A stretch of DNA of 64,000 bases from the NCBI GenBank assembly GCA_026129545.1, contig JAHCHX010000003.1, positions 1-64,000 on the forward strand. Direction: 5' to 3'. The notes beneath the pieces were generated by a model, which had not been told where the DNA came from, searched no databases, and saw only the letters and a program-made list of their open reading frames with translations. Shown one piece after another: positions 1 to 8,495 of the stretch (positions are counted from its first letter, which is position 1; every line of letters begins with the position of its first letter). Origin of the DNA: Saprospiraceae bacterium (GTDB taxonomy: Bacteria > Bacteroidota > Bacteroidia > Chitinophagales > Saprospiraceae). Made by a program: the position numbers and the translations under genes.

Positions 1-24
1 CCACAACTCTAATTTTAAAAAAAA

Positions 25-198
25 TGTAAACACTTAGGCAGGACAGCAGACATTCAATTTTTGACAGGATTCACAAAATTTATAGGTTCAATAAAGTGGC
101 TTCGCCGCCAAAAATCCTGCAAATCTTGTAAATCCTGTCAAAAACCTAAAAGCCTGCCAACCGAGTCTTATGCGCTTGGGGCTGCCTAAGTTTTTACA
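25..198. mobile_element. MITE-like element, copy 1 (174 bp)
   Basis: The element begins TGTAAACACTTAGGCAG and ends with the inverse complement of TGTAAAAACTTAGGCAG, so it has 17-bp terminal inverted repeats with one mismatch. Inside lies a long imperfect hairpin built from TTTTTGACAGGAT and ATCCTGTCAAAAA arms around a GGCTTCGCCGCC apex. Runs of A flank both ends, compatible with an A6 target duplication. A second copy at 42327-42501 has the same ends and arms. It has no coding capacity; the short frame across its right end looks spurious. Confidence 0.8.
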
Positions 199-574
199 AA
201 AAAATCAATCTCCGAACTCACGCTGTCCAGTAGTGTGTATTCCCACCTTTTTTTCACCTCGCCTGACCCAATGCTGTGTCCCGTCCAAGCAAATGTCTTA
301 CATTGGCGTTTCGGAGCTTTTATGGTTGTCGAAAAAGCATTTGGGGCAGCCATGTCAAACAAAATAAGGGACAATGAGTTTGAGTAAACATCGCAGGAAA
401 GACAGTGGTGCTTCGCCAAGCAATGGCTAAAGTACGCTCCCTCAACTACCCCCTCGACCCCGTCCGCTCCGCTTGGCCGGGCAAGCCCTTAAACCTGTTC
501 AACTCTTTCACCTCACGGATATGGACTGATTTTTTACTTGTTCCTTTTTTTCATCCTCCTTAAAAAATGCGCTT
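199..574. other. Intergenic stretch without a supported gene
   Basis: This stretch holds only short frames with no recognisable protein features. Its right part carries one copy of a GC-rich intergenic motif (460-485), followed by pyrimidine-rich sequence leading into the start codon at 575. The promoter of the following surface protein must lie here, but no convincing box was identified. Confidence 0.5.
460..485 (+). repeat. GC-rich intergenic motif, copy 1
   Basis: A 26-bp sequence with core CCGTCCGCTCCGCTT followed by GGCCGGGCAAG. It recurs at 2615-2640 with one change and, on the other strand, at 45311-45336. The bases after copies 1 and 2 are also alike (TTCAACTC-rich, leading into an ATG). 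Confidence 0.7.
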
Positions 575-2575
575 ATGCTGACCCATGGGCCATATCGGGC
601 ACTTGCCCGGCTGTTGTTCGTCCTGATGTTCGTCCAAGTGCATCAGGCCATATCCGTCGCGCAGCGACCTTTCACTTGCGAAGACCAGTTCTTTCTGACG
701 CTCAACACCACCCCGCCGACGCTCAGCGAGGTCGTCATTGACCCGCAGACCAACGCGGTGGTGTTCAAGAGCATCAGCGACAACTTAGGCATCGAAGTCA
801 ACGCCGCGGGCTACCGCAGCGTGGACAACTTGATATACTGCGTCAATCCCAACACTGGCGCATTGGTGCGCATTGATGCCGACGGCGTGGCGGAGGTGCT
901 CAAGATACTCCCCCTCAATCTCAACGATGCCTATTTCGCGGGCGACGTGACCCCCGATGGCCGCTATCTGCTGATTCTTGGCACAAGGTATTTCCTCAAT
1001 GGCTCCGCCAACGCCGCCAACCTCGTCCGCATTGACCTCGAAGACCCCGACTACGGCATCACCGTCATTCCCATCAATCGGCCCGGACTCATCTTCGACA
1101 TCGCCTTCCACCCGGTGACCGACGAACTTTATGGCTACGACTCGGCCACCCAACGGCTGGTGCGCATCAACCCGGAGACGGGCGCGCTCTTTTTCAATTT
1201 TCCGCCGTCGGGAGTGCCCGTCAACACTGGCAGCCTCTTCTTCGACGCTTACGGCAGGTTGTTTGCATACGGCAGCACCAGCAACGACTCCGAGCAAAAC
1301 AGGCTTTACAGCATCAACCCCGCCACTGGTGCCAGCACGTTTTTGTATCAAGGCCCACCCGCCAGAGCCTCCGACGGTTGCTCCTGTCCCTACACCGTGC
1401 TGTTGAGCAAAACGGTGTCGCCTCGCCAGACTTTCCCCTGCACAGAGGTGGAATACACCTTCGAAATCGTGAACACTTCCCGCCGCCCGCACGAAGGCAT
1501 CCTGCTCGAAGACCAATTGCCGCCCGGGTTCACCTTCGTGGCGGTACGCGAAAACCCTTTGGGCGGCAACGTGCTGAGCCAACCCGGCGACACTTTTTTC
1601 CGGCTGAGCGACGTGGATTTGCCCGATGGCCGTTTCAAAATCACGATAGTGGTGCGCGTGGGCGCAGTCGCTGCGGGCATTTATCGCAATCAGGCCATGT
1701 TGCGCAATCTGCCCGTCGGCCTAGGCAGCGAGCGGCGCTCCGATGACCCTTTCACCACCTTGGAGGGCGACAGCACCAGCCTCACCGTGTTGGCGCTTTC
1801 GTTCGATTCGCTTTTCGTCGAGGAAGCCATCTGTGAGGGCGTGGACTTCATTCGACTGGATGCCCAATCGTATTTTGCAGGCTTCGGCAACGCCGTCAAA
1901 TACCACTGGGACGACGGCAGCACCAATTCTTTTTACAACGCAGAACGTGCTGGCCAATACCGTGTGGTTGCCACGGCTGGCTGCGACACGGCATACATTT
2001 TTTACAATGTAAAATACTCGGCCATTTCGGTGGAAATACTACTCAACGAAGACGCGGCCACGCTCTCCTTGGGCGACAGCGTGTTCATCCGGACGAGCGT
2101 TTTCAACACCGACAACCTTACGACCTACTTTTGGACGGACCCGCTGCCCGGCTCGCTGCGCTGCCCGACCTGTGCCGACTCGTGGGCGCGACCGTTCAAC
2201 AACGTCGAGTACACCGTGCAGGTGCAAAACGAATTCGGATGCCGCGATTCGGCCTCCATCCGCCTGTTGGTGAACAAAAACAAGAACATTTATTTCCCCA
2301 ATGTTTTTATGCCTGCTGCCGAAAACCCCGATAACGGCTACTTTTACGGCTCCGGCGATGGCTATGCCATTGTGTCCCGTCTGTCCGTGTACTCACGCTG
2401 GGGCGAGCAACTCTACGAAGCACGCGACATCACCCTCAACGACGCGCGGGCGGGTTGGGATGGCACCTTCAGAGGCCAGCTCATGTTGCCCGGCGTTTAT
2501 ACTTGGGTGGCGGAAATTGCCTTCCTTGATGGGGATTCGGCGATTTATGCGGGAGACGTGACGCTGATTAGATAA
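575..2575 (+). CDS. T9SS type B (gliding-motility C-terminal domain) surface protein with DUF11
   Basis: A 666-residue secreted protein. The first ~29 residues form a signal peptide ending near SVAQ. Residues ~50-265 read as a DUF6923-like/propeller-like region with the repeated theme of values that the protein annotates about itself (NLIYCVNPNTGALVRID, DGRYLLILG). Residues ~272-400 match a DUF11 domain (SKTVSPRQ, VEYTFEIVNTS). A PKD/Ig-like stretch follows. Residues ~572-666 form the CHU_C/type B sorting domain (IYFPNVFMP, YSRWGEQLYEA, GWDGTFRG, YAGDVTLIR). Such domains direct export by the type IX system and attachment to the cell surface. ATG at 575 is the only start that keeps the whole signal peptide. 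The molecular role is unknown. Confidence 0.88.
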   Translation: MLTHGPYRALARLLFVLMFVQVHQAISVAQRPFTCEDQFFLTLNTTPPTLSEVVIDPQTNAVVFKSISDNLGIEVNAAGYRSVDNLIYCVNPNTGALVRIDADGVAEVLKILPLNLNDAYFAGDVTPDGRYLLILGTRYFLNGSANAANLVRIDLEDPDYGITVIPINRPGLIFDIAFHPVTDELYGYDSATQRLVRINPETGALFFNFPPSGVPVNTGSLFFDAYGRLFAYGSTSNDSEQNRLYSINPATGASTFLYQGPPARASDGCSCPYTVLLSKTVSPRQTFPCTEVEYTFEIVNTSRRPHEGILLEDQLPPGFTFVAVRENPLGGNVLSQPGDTFFRLSDVDLPDGRFKITIVVRVGAVAAGIYRNQAMLRNLPVGLGSERRSDDPFTTLEGDSTSLTVLALSFDSLFVEEAICEGVDFIRLDAQSYFAGFGNAVKYHWDDGSTNSFYNAERAGQYRVVATAGCDTAYIFYNVKYSAISVEILLNEDAATLSLGDSVFIRTSVFNTDNLTTYFWTDPLPGSLRCPTCADSWARPFNNVEYTVQVQNEFGCRDSASIRLLVNKNKNIYFPNVFMPAAENPDNGYFYGSGDGYAIVSRLSVYSRWGEQLYEARDITLNDARAGWDGTFRGQLMLPGVYTWVAEIAFLDGDSAIYAGDVTLIR

Positions 2576-2578
2576 AGG

Positions 2579-2610
2579 GTTGACAGGGTTGCCCGGGCAA
2601 CCCTGTCAAC
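2579..2610. terminator. Perfect 32-bp palindrome just after the stop codon
   Basis: GTTGACAGGGTTGCCC is followed directly by its exact inverse complement, giving 16-bp arms with no unpaired spacer. It starts 4 bp after the stop of the preceding gene, so it probably ends or protects that transcript. There is no T-run, so it is not a classical Rho-independent terminator. Confidence 0.5.
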
Positions 2611-2614
2611 AACT

Positions 2615-2640
2615 CCGTCCGCTTCGCTTGGCCGGGCAAG
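2615..2640 (+). repeat. GC-rich intergenic motif, copy 2
   Basis: Same 26-bp motif as 460-485 with one C to T change (CCGTCCGCTTCGCTT core). It lies about 40 bp before an ATG, as copy 1 lies before the surface-protein gene. Confidence 0.7.
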
Positions 2641-2678
2641 TACTTCAACCCATTCAACTCCTTTAACTCACAACCACT

Positions 2679-3380
2679 ATGTCCGTGTGCAAAATCCTCC
2701 TAACCTTTGTCTTTTGCTCTTTGCTTCTGTGTCCTGAGTCGCAGGCCCAAGACGAAATCAAAGACCCGACTTTCAATTTTGGCTTGCAAGCAGGCGTAAT
2801 TTTTCCCAGCAGTCTTTTCAGGGTGCGCAACCGCGTGGAAGAGTCCAACGGCATTTCGTACCGCATCGAACCCAGTATCGGAACGCAATTTGGCGGCATA
2901 GCCACTTTTAGGCTTAGTGAAAAGTTCCAATTGCAAGGTGGCTTTTCCCTGCTCCTGCGCCGATACGAATGCACTGCCAGCACCGAAAGCGAACAACGCT
3001 CGCTCAAAATCAACACCACCATCTACGAGGTGCCGCTGCTGCTCATGTACTATCAACGCTTGGGAAGCCAACTGCTGCTGACCGCTGGCACAGGGGTGAA
3101 CCTGCAAACGCTGCCCAGCGACCTGACATCCAAAACGGATGGGCTGGATATCATCGCGTTTCGCCGCGCCTTTGCCCTGCCGAGCAGCCTGACCATGCTC
3201 GGTCTGGAGTTCCGAAAAAAAGGGGCGGGCGGCTTTTTTGCCGGCTTGTCCTACTGCATCACCCCTTTCCACCTCTACGACACAGGTTTCCGAACACGCT
3301 TCAACGGACAAAGCCGCTTCTACGCCATCCCACACATCGGCGACTATTTCTGCGTGGTCGGGCGGTATTATTTGGATTGA
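2679..3380 (+). CDS. Outer-membrane beta-barrel protein (porin family/PorT-like)
   Basis: A 233-residue protein with a signal peptide (residues 1-~23, ending ESQAQ). Alternating hydrophobic and polar segments follow, typical of an eight-stranded barrel: FNFGLQAGVIFP, GTQFGGIATFRL, FQLQGGFSLLLRRYE, YEVPLLLMYY, QLLLTAGTGVN. The end (DYFCVVGRYYLD) is aromatic-rich, as in Bacteroidota barrels. YEVPLLLMYY resembles the YLEIPLLLKY strand commonly seen in this family. It may share a transcript with the surface protein 100 bp upstream, although the palindrome at 2579-2610 lies between them. The ligand or role cannot be told from sequence. Confidence 0.8.
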   Translation: MSVCKILLTFVFCSLLLCPESQAQDEIKDPTFNFGLQAGVIFPSSLFRVRNRVEESNGISYRIEPSIGTQFGGIATFRLSEKFQLQGGFSLLLRRYECTASTESEQRSLKINTTIYEVPLLLMYYQRLGSQLLLTAGTGVNLQTLPSDLTSKTDGLDIIAFRRAFALPSSLTMLGLEFRKKGAGGFFAGLSYCITPFHLYDTGFRTRFNGQSRFYAIPHIGDYFCVVGRYYLD

Positions 3381-3530
3381 GGAGCGATGTTTCTACCGAT
3401 ATTCCGCCCCGCTGGGGCAAAAATTCGGGATGACTCCTGTTTACTGATGTTGATTCATCGACAGGATGATTTGTTGAGCGAACAGCGTGTTAGTTGTCAA
3501 AATATATAGGGGCTTTTGCAACAGGTAGCC

Positions 3531-6284
3531 CTACTGAAAATACGTCAACCGCCCTCTCACCCACCAACCCAAAAAAACCAGCCCACCCGCGACGAGCAGC
3601 GCCCACGCCCACCAAGGCCACTTCGCCCCCTCTAGGTCCACTGGCCCGTCGGCACCCGTCAGTGTGAAGGCCGCCCAGTGGAAAGGCGCTTTGCGGGCAT
3701 CCATTTCCGAAGAAGCGAGATAATCAAGTTTGGCCAGGCGCAGCGCCTCGGCCTTTGAACGCCCCTTTTCGAGATGTTGGTAAAATTTGGAAAAAAATGC
3801 GGCGGTGGAGCGTTCGTTCACCGCCCAATGGCTGGCCACGAGGCTCTGCGCACCCGCGTAGGCAAATGCCCGGGCGAGACTCATCACCCCCTCACCTTCT
3901 GCAAACCTTCCCGAGCCCGTCTCACAGGCGCTGAGCGACACCAGCGAGGCACGCAAACGCTGCGCGTATATCTCGGACAAGGTCAATCGGCGGTCGTAGA
4001 ATTCGATGCCCGCCACTGCCCGCCCGCCCGCGTCGGCATGGGTGGATAGATGCAGTATATTATGGTCAGGTGCGCGCTGCAAAAACGAATTGGCTGTGGC
4101 TTTTTCGCCTTCAAGCACCGTCGCCACGAGCGAGGCGGGAGCATCGCGCAAGCTATTGGGCAAGGGCGCGAGACCGTCGCGAGCCGTATGGACGAAGGGC
4201 GCGATATGCAGCAGCCCTTTCACCCCATTTTTTTTGAACGCAGGCAAGGTCAGCAAGGTGGCCGACCAAGCATACTGCACCGATGTCGAACAAAGCAAGT
4301 AGGGTGCCGAGGCATATCCACCCATGTGCGGCGCGGTCAGCAGCGCCTCGAAGGGGAGGTAGCACAAAGGCCCGTCGGGGATGACAACCAGCGAGCGCAC
4401 ACCCGCTATGGCCGAATCGGGCAGAAGTCGCTGGCACAACTGGAAGGCATCCGAAAAGAGGTCGGTAGGAGCGGCTTCTTGCCGCCCCTTGTCGGGCAAG
4501 AGACGGAGAAAACGAACAAGCGTGGCCTCCAAAGCCGAGTCGCGTGGCACCTCGTACCCTGAGAGCCGACCGCGCCGCAGCGTCAGGCAGAGGTAGCGGT
4601 CGCTGGCATCGAACCAAGCAAGCAGCGCGGCGGAGTCGGGCAAGGCGGCGCTGAGTTCTACGAGACGGGGAGGCGCATCTGCTTGGTGGAAGGCATCGAA
4701 CTGGGGATAGTTTTTTTTCAAAAAAGCAAATAGTTCCTCGTATCGGCGCTCCAACTGAAACAGGGATGCGCTACGGAGCGTCACCAAAGCCGTGTCGTTT
4801 TTTGCCTCGGCCTCGCTCACAAGCATTTGCAGGTCGGCGCGGCCAAGCCGCAACGCTTCTTCGATATGCAGCAGGGAGTCGGGTATGCCTGTCAGCGCGA
4901 GGGCGCGTTGTTGGAGGAGTGCATCGCGGAGGGTGCTGGCGCGGCCTTTTTCGAGCAAGTCGAAGAGTCGTTGCAGGTGCGCCTCGTCGCTCGAAGCGCG
5001 GTACATTGCCCAAAGGTTGCGCGCGGCCTCGCGGCGGATGTCGGAGTTGTGTTGCGTGAAATAGAGTTTGGCCTCGTCGGAGCTATAGGTGCGGCGGAGG
5101 CGTTCGGCGACGGCGAAAGCGAGGTCGAAGCAATCAGCGGCGGTGGCGCGGTGTTGGGGCGTGGGGTTGCGCAGGAGTAGCGCGGCTTTGCGGGCGGGCG
5201 CGTTCATGGCCCAGAGTTCGAGTGGTGGCTCGGCAGGGCTGGGATTGAGGGCAGGTGAGCGGTCGTGGAAAGTCGGATAGGCTTGCACGAGGGCTTTTTG
5301 GTAGCACTGCAAGGCCTCTCCCTCGCGTCGGAGGCTGCTCAGGAAGTCGCCCCATTCGCAGTAGAGTTTTGCCATTTCGCGGCTTTTTCCCTTGAAATAC
5401 GCCAATCCGATGCGCTCGGCTTGTTGGAACAGGGCTTCCGCCTCGCGGGGGCGGCCCGTGTTTGCGGCAATGTGGGCGAGCGAGGTGAGGCTGCGCATGG
5501 TGTTGTCTTCCTCGCCCGGTTCGTTTTGGTAGAAAGCCAGCGCCTGCCGCATCATGGCTTCCGCTTGGCGCCATTGGCCTTTTTTTCTCCACGCATCGGC
5601 CCCGACCGAGCGTAGCGATGCCAAAGCAAACGCGTTCCCCTTTATTGATTTTCCTTGTTCGACATAGCGCAGCGCCAAGTCAATGCTATCTTGCCAATAG
5701 GCGTTGTTGGCCAGTTGACCATAGATGGACAGCAGGTAGTATTGGCTTGAGTCGCCGCGAATGGCGGCTTGGAGGCACTCTTCGGCCCGCCGATAATTGT
5801 GTTGGCGCATATAGATTTGAGCGGCGTTTTTGTAGCAGTAGGCCACGCTTGGGCTGTTGTAGCCGTGTCGCTCGTAGATTCGGGTGGCTTCGTTGTAGGC
5901 TTCGAGCGCGTCTGTATATCGCTCCAAATTCCGGCAGGTGATGGCTTTCCACGTCCACAGGCTGGCAGTGGGCAAGGAGTCTGCCCTGCCAGTCTTGGTC
6001 AGGGTGCCGATAGCTTTGTCCAACAATTGCGCCGCTTGTTCGTGCTCGCCCGCGTCGAAGTGTTTTTCGGCTTGCTCGACGACTTTTTCTCCAAAAAGCA
6101 CCCATTGTTCGGCGCGTGCTTTTGCGTCGGGGTGGGTGTCAATGATGACGTGAATGGTTTCAAATTCTGCATTTTGGATGAGGCTATCGAAGGTGGCCGC
6201 GCGGGAAGGCTCTGGAGCGGGTTGCGCCCACAAGATGGCGGCCAAAAGAACAAGCAGGGCGATGATAGGGAACAGGTGCTTCAT
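3531..6284 (-). CDS. TPR-CHAT domain protein (caspase-like protease), membrane anchored
   Basis: A 917-residue protein with a signal peptide (residues 1-~22, LLAAILWAQ). A long stretch of tetratricopeptide repeats follows (roughly residues 30-430), then a CHAT domain (about residues 600-870). The caspase-like dyad is visible as His749 in HLSTHADA and Cys787 in SLSACETG. The segments SLARAFAYAGAQSLVASHW and FHWAAFTLTG are typical of CHAT. One C-terminal helix (residues ~889-908, PWWAWALLVAGG) should anchor it, with a short basic tail. CHAT proteases are peptidases related to caspases and separase; TPRs usually bind a partner or substrate. The start lies 49 bp downstream of the PKD-barrel gene on the same strand, so the two are probably one operon. 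The substrate is unknown. Confidence 0.9.
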   Translation of the reverse strand: MKHLFPIIALLVLLAAILWAQPAPEPSRAATFDSLIQNAEFETIHVIIDTHPDAKARAEQWVLFGEKVVEQAEKHFDAGEHEQAAQLLDKAIGTLTKTGRADSLPTASLWTWKAITCRNLERYTDALEAYNEATRIYERHGYNSPSVAYCYKNAAQIYMRQHNYRRAEECLQAAIRGDSSQYYLLSIYGQLANNAYWQDSIDLALRYVEQGKSIKGNAFALASLRSVGADAWRKKGQWRQAEAMMRQALAFYQNEPGEEDNTMRSLTSLAHIAANTGRPREAEALFQQAERIGLAYFKGKSREMAKLYCEWGDFLSSLRREGEALQCYQKALVQAYPTFHDRSPALNPSPAEPPLELWAMNAPARKAALLLRNPTPQHRATAADCFDLAFAVAERLRRTYSSDEAKLYFTQHNSDIRREAARNLWAMYRASSDEAHLQRLFDLLEKGRASTLRDALLQQRALALTGIPDSLLHIEEALRLGRADLQMLVSEAEAKNDTALVTLRSASLFQLERRYEELFAFLKKNYPQFDAFHQADAPPRLVELSAALPDSAALLAWFDASDRYLCLTLRRGRLSGYEVPRDSALEATLVRFLRLLPDKGRQEAAPTDLFSDAFQLCQRLLPDSAIAGVRSLVVIPDGPLCYLPFEALLTAPHMGGYASAPYLLCSTSVQYAWSATLLTLPAFKKNGVKGLLHIAPFVHTARDGLAPLPNSLRDAPASLVATVLEGEKATANSFLQRAPDHNILHLSTHADAGGRAVAGIEFYDRRLTLSEIYAQRLRASLVSLSACETGSGRFAEGEGVMSLARAFAYAGAQSLVASHWAVNERSTAAFFSKFYQHLEKGRSKAEALRLAKLDYLASSEMDARKAPFHWAAFTLTGADGPVDLEGAKWPWWAWALLVAGGLVFLGWWVRGRLTYFQ

Positions 6285-6333
6285 ACTGCCGGCAGATTAT
6301 GCCCGCAAGTTCCGTGTTTTTGGGGATTCGATT

Positions 6334-8340
6334 TCAAAACTTGTATTCAAACGAGGCCTGCACGAACGGCTGAAAGCCATCCAACAAGATGCCGCCGGCC
6401 CGAATGCCCACGTTTGGCCCGACGCGCACGCTGCCGAGCGTGAGGTCGGCAAAAAGCGAGAAACGCAGGTTGGTCTCGTTGAGGTCTTGTGTGGAGGGGT
6501 CGGTGGTCGTGACAGGGTCGCCCGTCTGCAAGTATTCCACGACTCCCGTGGGGCCGGCGGCCCGGCGATACGGGGTGCGCGTGGTGGTCACTTGTCTGCG
6601 GTCTTCGCCATTTTCGAACAAAACCCGGGCGCTGCCGCCGATGCCGACTCCAACGAATTTGGCAAAGTTCTTCCGCAACAACACTGGTACTTCCAACGAG
6701 AAAAAGCCCCGGCTTCCCGATTCGCGTATTTCTTGCGACACCAGTGTGTCCAAGTCGCCCATGAGCTGGGAAATATCGCCGGGCAAGAGGGTGAGGCGTT
6801 CGGGCAAGTCGGTGCGACCCTTCACCCCCGTGAGCAATTCCACTTGCGGATAGATGCGCCACGACTTGTAGGGCGAGAGGCTGGCCCCGAAGAAGAAATA
6901 GCCCGTGTCGGACGAATCGGGCTGAAAGGCATAGCCCATTTTGAGCCCGGGCGAAATGCCCGGTTTGAAGCGCGTTTTGGAAAAATTGGTCAGCACGGGT
7001 TTGTTTTTGTCGAACACAATGGAGGCTTGGCTGCGGAAGGGTCGCTTGGGCATATCCTTGTGCGGTTCGATGCGGTATCGCACGAAGCCCTGCGTGGAGT
7101 CGTAGTCGCTCACCCCCTTTTGGCGGCTGCCGGGGAGGTAAATGTTGCGAAAGGTGAACACCAGCCCATCGCGGGTGGTGGCGGTGTCGAGGCAGCCGCT
7201 GGGTTGGGGCGGGGTCGTGCAGATGGGGCATTCCGGGTACCACTTGATGGGGCGCATTTTGCTGGCGTTCAGGCCCTCTGGCAGGGTGATGGTAAGCTCC
7301 ACTTTTTGTGCCGGGCCTTCGCCGTTGTTTTGGAAGCGCACTTTGTAGTCAAGATTTTTTCCGCCCACATTCCGGTAACTCACCCGATTGTCGGAAACGG
7401 CTATGGCGTTGGGGTCGTGGGAACTGACGATTTCGATTTCGAGGGTAAATTCTTCGGGCGAAACGGCGGGGTCGAAGGGCGCGAACAGGCCTTTCAAGTG
7501 GATGAAGGCACTGGTGTCTTTGAGCATATTGGCCGTGCCTTGCAGGCTGACAAAGAGGTTGCGCTGTTCGCCGGGTTTGAGGGCGGTGAATCGCCACCCT
7601 TGCTCGTCGCGGTAGTTTTGCCGAGCCTTTTGGAGCAGTTCGGCGGACGACGGGGGCGCTGCGAAAAATAGCGGGGCGGCGTTGCCCGCAGTCGCTATTC
7701 CCTCGAAAAGGGCATCCCAGTCAAGCACCTTTTGTGGAAGGGTTTGCGTGTAAGCGGCCTCGCTTTTTTCGCCAAAATGGGTGCGGGCGTTCAAAAAGGT
7801 AAAATGAGTGGCGGGGAATTTTCGCTCGTTGAAAAAGAGGTGGAGGCGACCGTCGGTGGTGAAAATGCTGTTGTTGCGGTAACTGATGATGCAGACGATT
7901 TCCTCTCCGGCGGCGGGCTGTTGATTGGTTTTGAGAGCGATGGCTTGCGCGGTTTTCGTGAAAACATGGTTGGGGCGCAACGCGCCCGGAGCACTAGTGC
8001 TGGCAAACACCTGTTGCGACGTGGGTTTGGGTGGTTTTTGCTTGTCGTCGTAGTGGGCGGTGGCCGCGAGCAGCGCCTGATGGGGCCCGCCGGTCTCGTA
8101 GCGGTGCAAGGGGCTTTCCTCGAAGCTAAAATCACCGTCGCCAAATTCCCAATAGTAGGTGTAAAATGCTGCGGGCGCACCAGCCCTTTGCACCAAAGGC
8201 GGGCATTGGGGGCGGAAGCGGATGCCGCCATTTTCGGGTGTGGCGCCGAAATGGGCAAGTGCAGGTGATGGAGTGGGTTGAGCCTTGATGAATGAGGTGG
8301 CGAAGAACCAAGCAAATAGGAACGAGTGCAGCGTTTTCAT
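6334..8340 (-). CDS. PKD/DUF11-type surface protein fused to an outer-membrane beta-barrel
   Basis: A 668-residue protein starting at ATG 8340 (the frame opens at a TTG 6 bp earlier). It has a signal peptide ending near FIKAQ. Residues ~30-95 form a PKD-type domain (YYWEFGDGDFSFEESPLHRYE) and then carry the segment YDDKQKPPK. The middle is DUF11/DUF7619-like (SSHDPNAIAV, DYKVRFQNNGEGPAQKVELTITLP). From about residue 450 the sequence becomes a barrel (MGYAFQPDSSDTGYFFFGAS, FFSLEVPVLLRKNFAKFVGVGIGG), ending in FVQASFEYKF. Extracellular modules fused to a barrel would place the PKD part at the cell surface. It precedes the CHAT protease gene by 49 bp. The partial gene at 61969-64000 shares YDDKQKPPK and the SSHDPN block. 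Confidence 0.75.
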   Translation of the reverse strand: MKTLHSFLFAWFFATSFIKAQPTPSPALAHFGATPENGGIRFRPQCPPLVQRAGAPAAFYTYYWEFGDGDFSFEESPLHRYETGGPHQALLAATAHYDDKQKPPKPTSQQVFASTSAPGALRPNHVFTKTAQAIALKTNQQPAAGEEIVCIISYRNNSIFTTDGRLHLFFNERKFPATHFTFLNARTHFGEKSEAAYTQTLPQKVLDWDALFEGIATAGNAAPLFFAAPPSSAELLQKARQNYRDEQGWRFTALKPGEQRNLFVSLQGTANMLKDTSAFIHLKGLFAPFDPAVSPEEFTLEIEIVSSHDPNAIAVSDNRVSYRNVGGKNLDYKVRFQNNGEGPAQKVELTITLPEGLNASKMRPIKWYPECPICTTPPQPSGCLDTATTRDGLVFTFRNIYLPGSRQKGVSDYDSTQGFVRYRIEPHKDMPKRPFRSQASIVFDKNKPVLTNFSKTRFKPGISPGLKMGYAFQPDSSDTGYFFFGASLSPYKSWRIYPQVELLTGVKGRTDLPERLTLLPGDISQLMGDLDTLVSQEIRESGSRGFFSLEVPVLLRKNFAKFVGVGIGGSARVLFENGEDRRQVTTTRTPYRRAAGPTGVVEYLQTGDPVTTTDPSTQDLNETNLRFSLFADLTLGSVRVGPNVGIRAGGILLDGFQPFVQASFEYKF

Positions 8341-8431
8341 TGCCAAATATTTTGCGAGAAAAAATCAGAGCAGGTTTATAATTTGCAAAAACAAGGTCAA
8401 ATGTGCGGTTTTTTTGCAAAAACAACCTATT

Positions 8432-8464
8432 GACAAAAAAGCCTCAGGGTGCGGCACCCGAGGC
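8432..8464 (-). terminator. Rho-independent terminator of the lipoprotein gene
   Basis: Bases 8441-8464 form a GC-rich hairpin: GCCTC and GGGTG arms pair with CACCC and GAGGC. On the minus strand it is followed by TTTTTTG. It sits about 30 bp after the stop of the gene at 8496-9584, so that gene is probably not co-transcribed with the PKD-barrel gene. Confidence 0.8.
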
Positions 8465-8495
8465 AATTTGGTATTTTGGCGTTAGGCTGACAAGG

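Noticed and set aside
170..419. Short frames near the first MITE
   Set aside because: They cross the MITE end, have no features and no conserved partner in the second copy.
3404..3420. GCCCC-GCT-GGGGC hairpin as terminator of the small barrel gene
   Set aside because: The stem is only 5 bp and is followed by A, not T, on the gene's strand; support is too weak.
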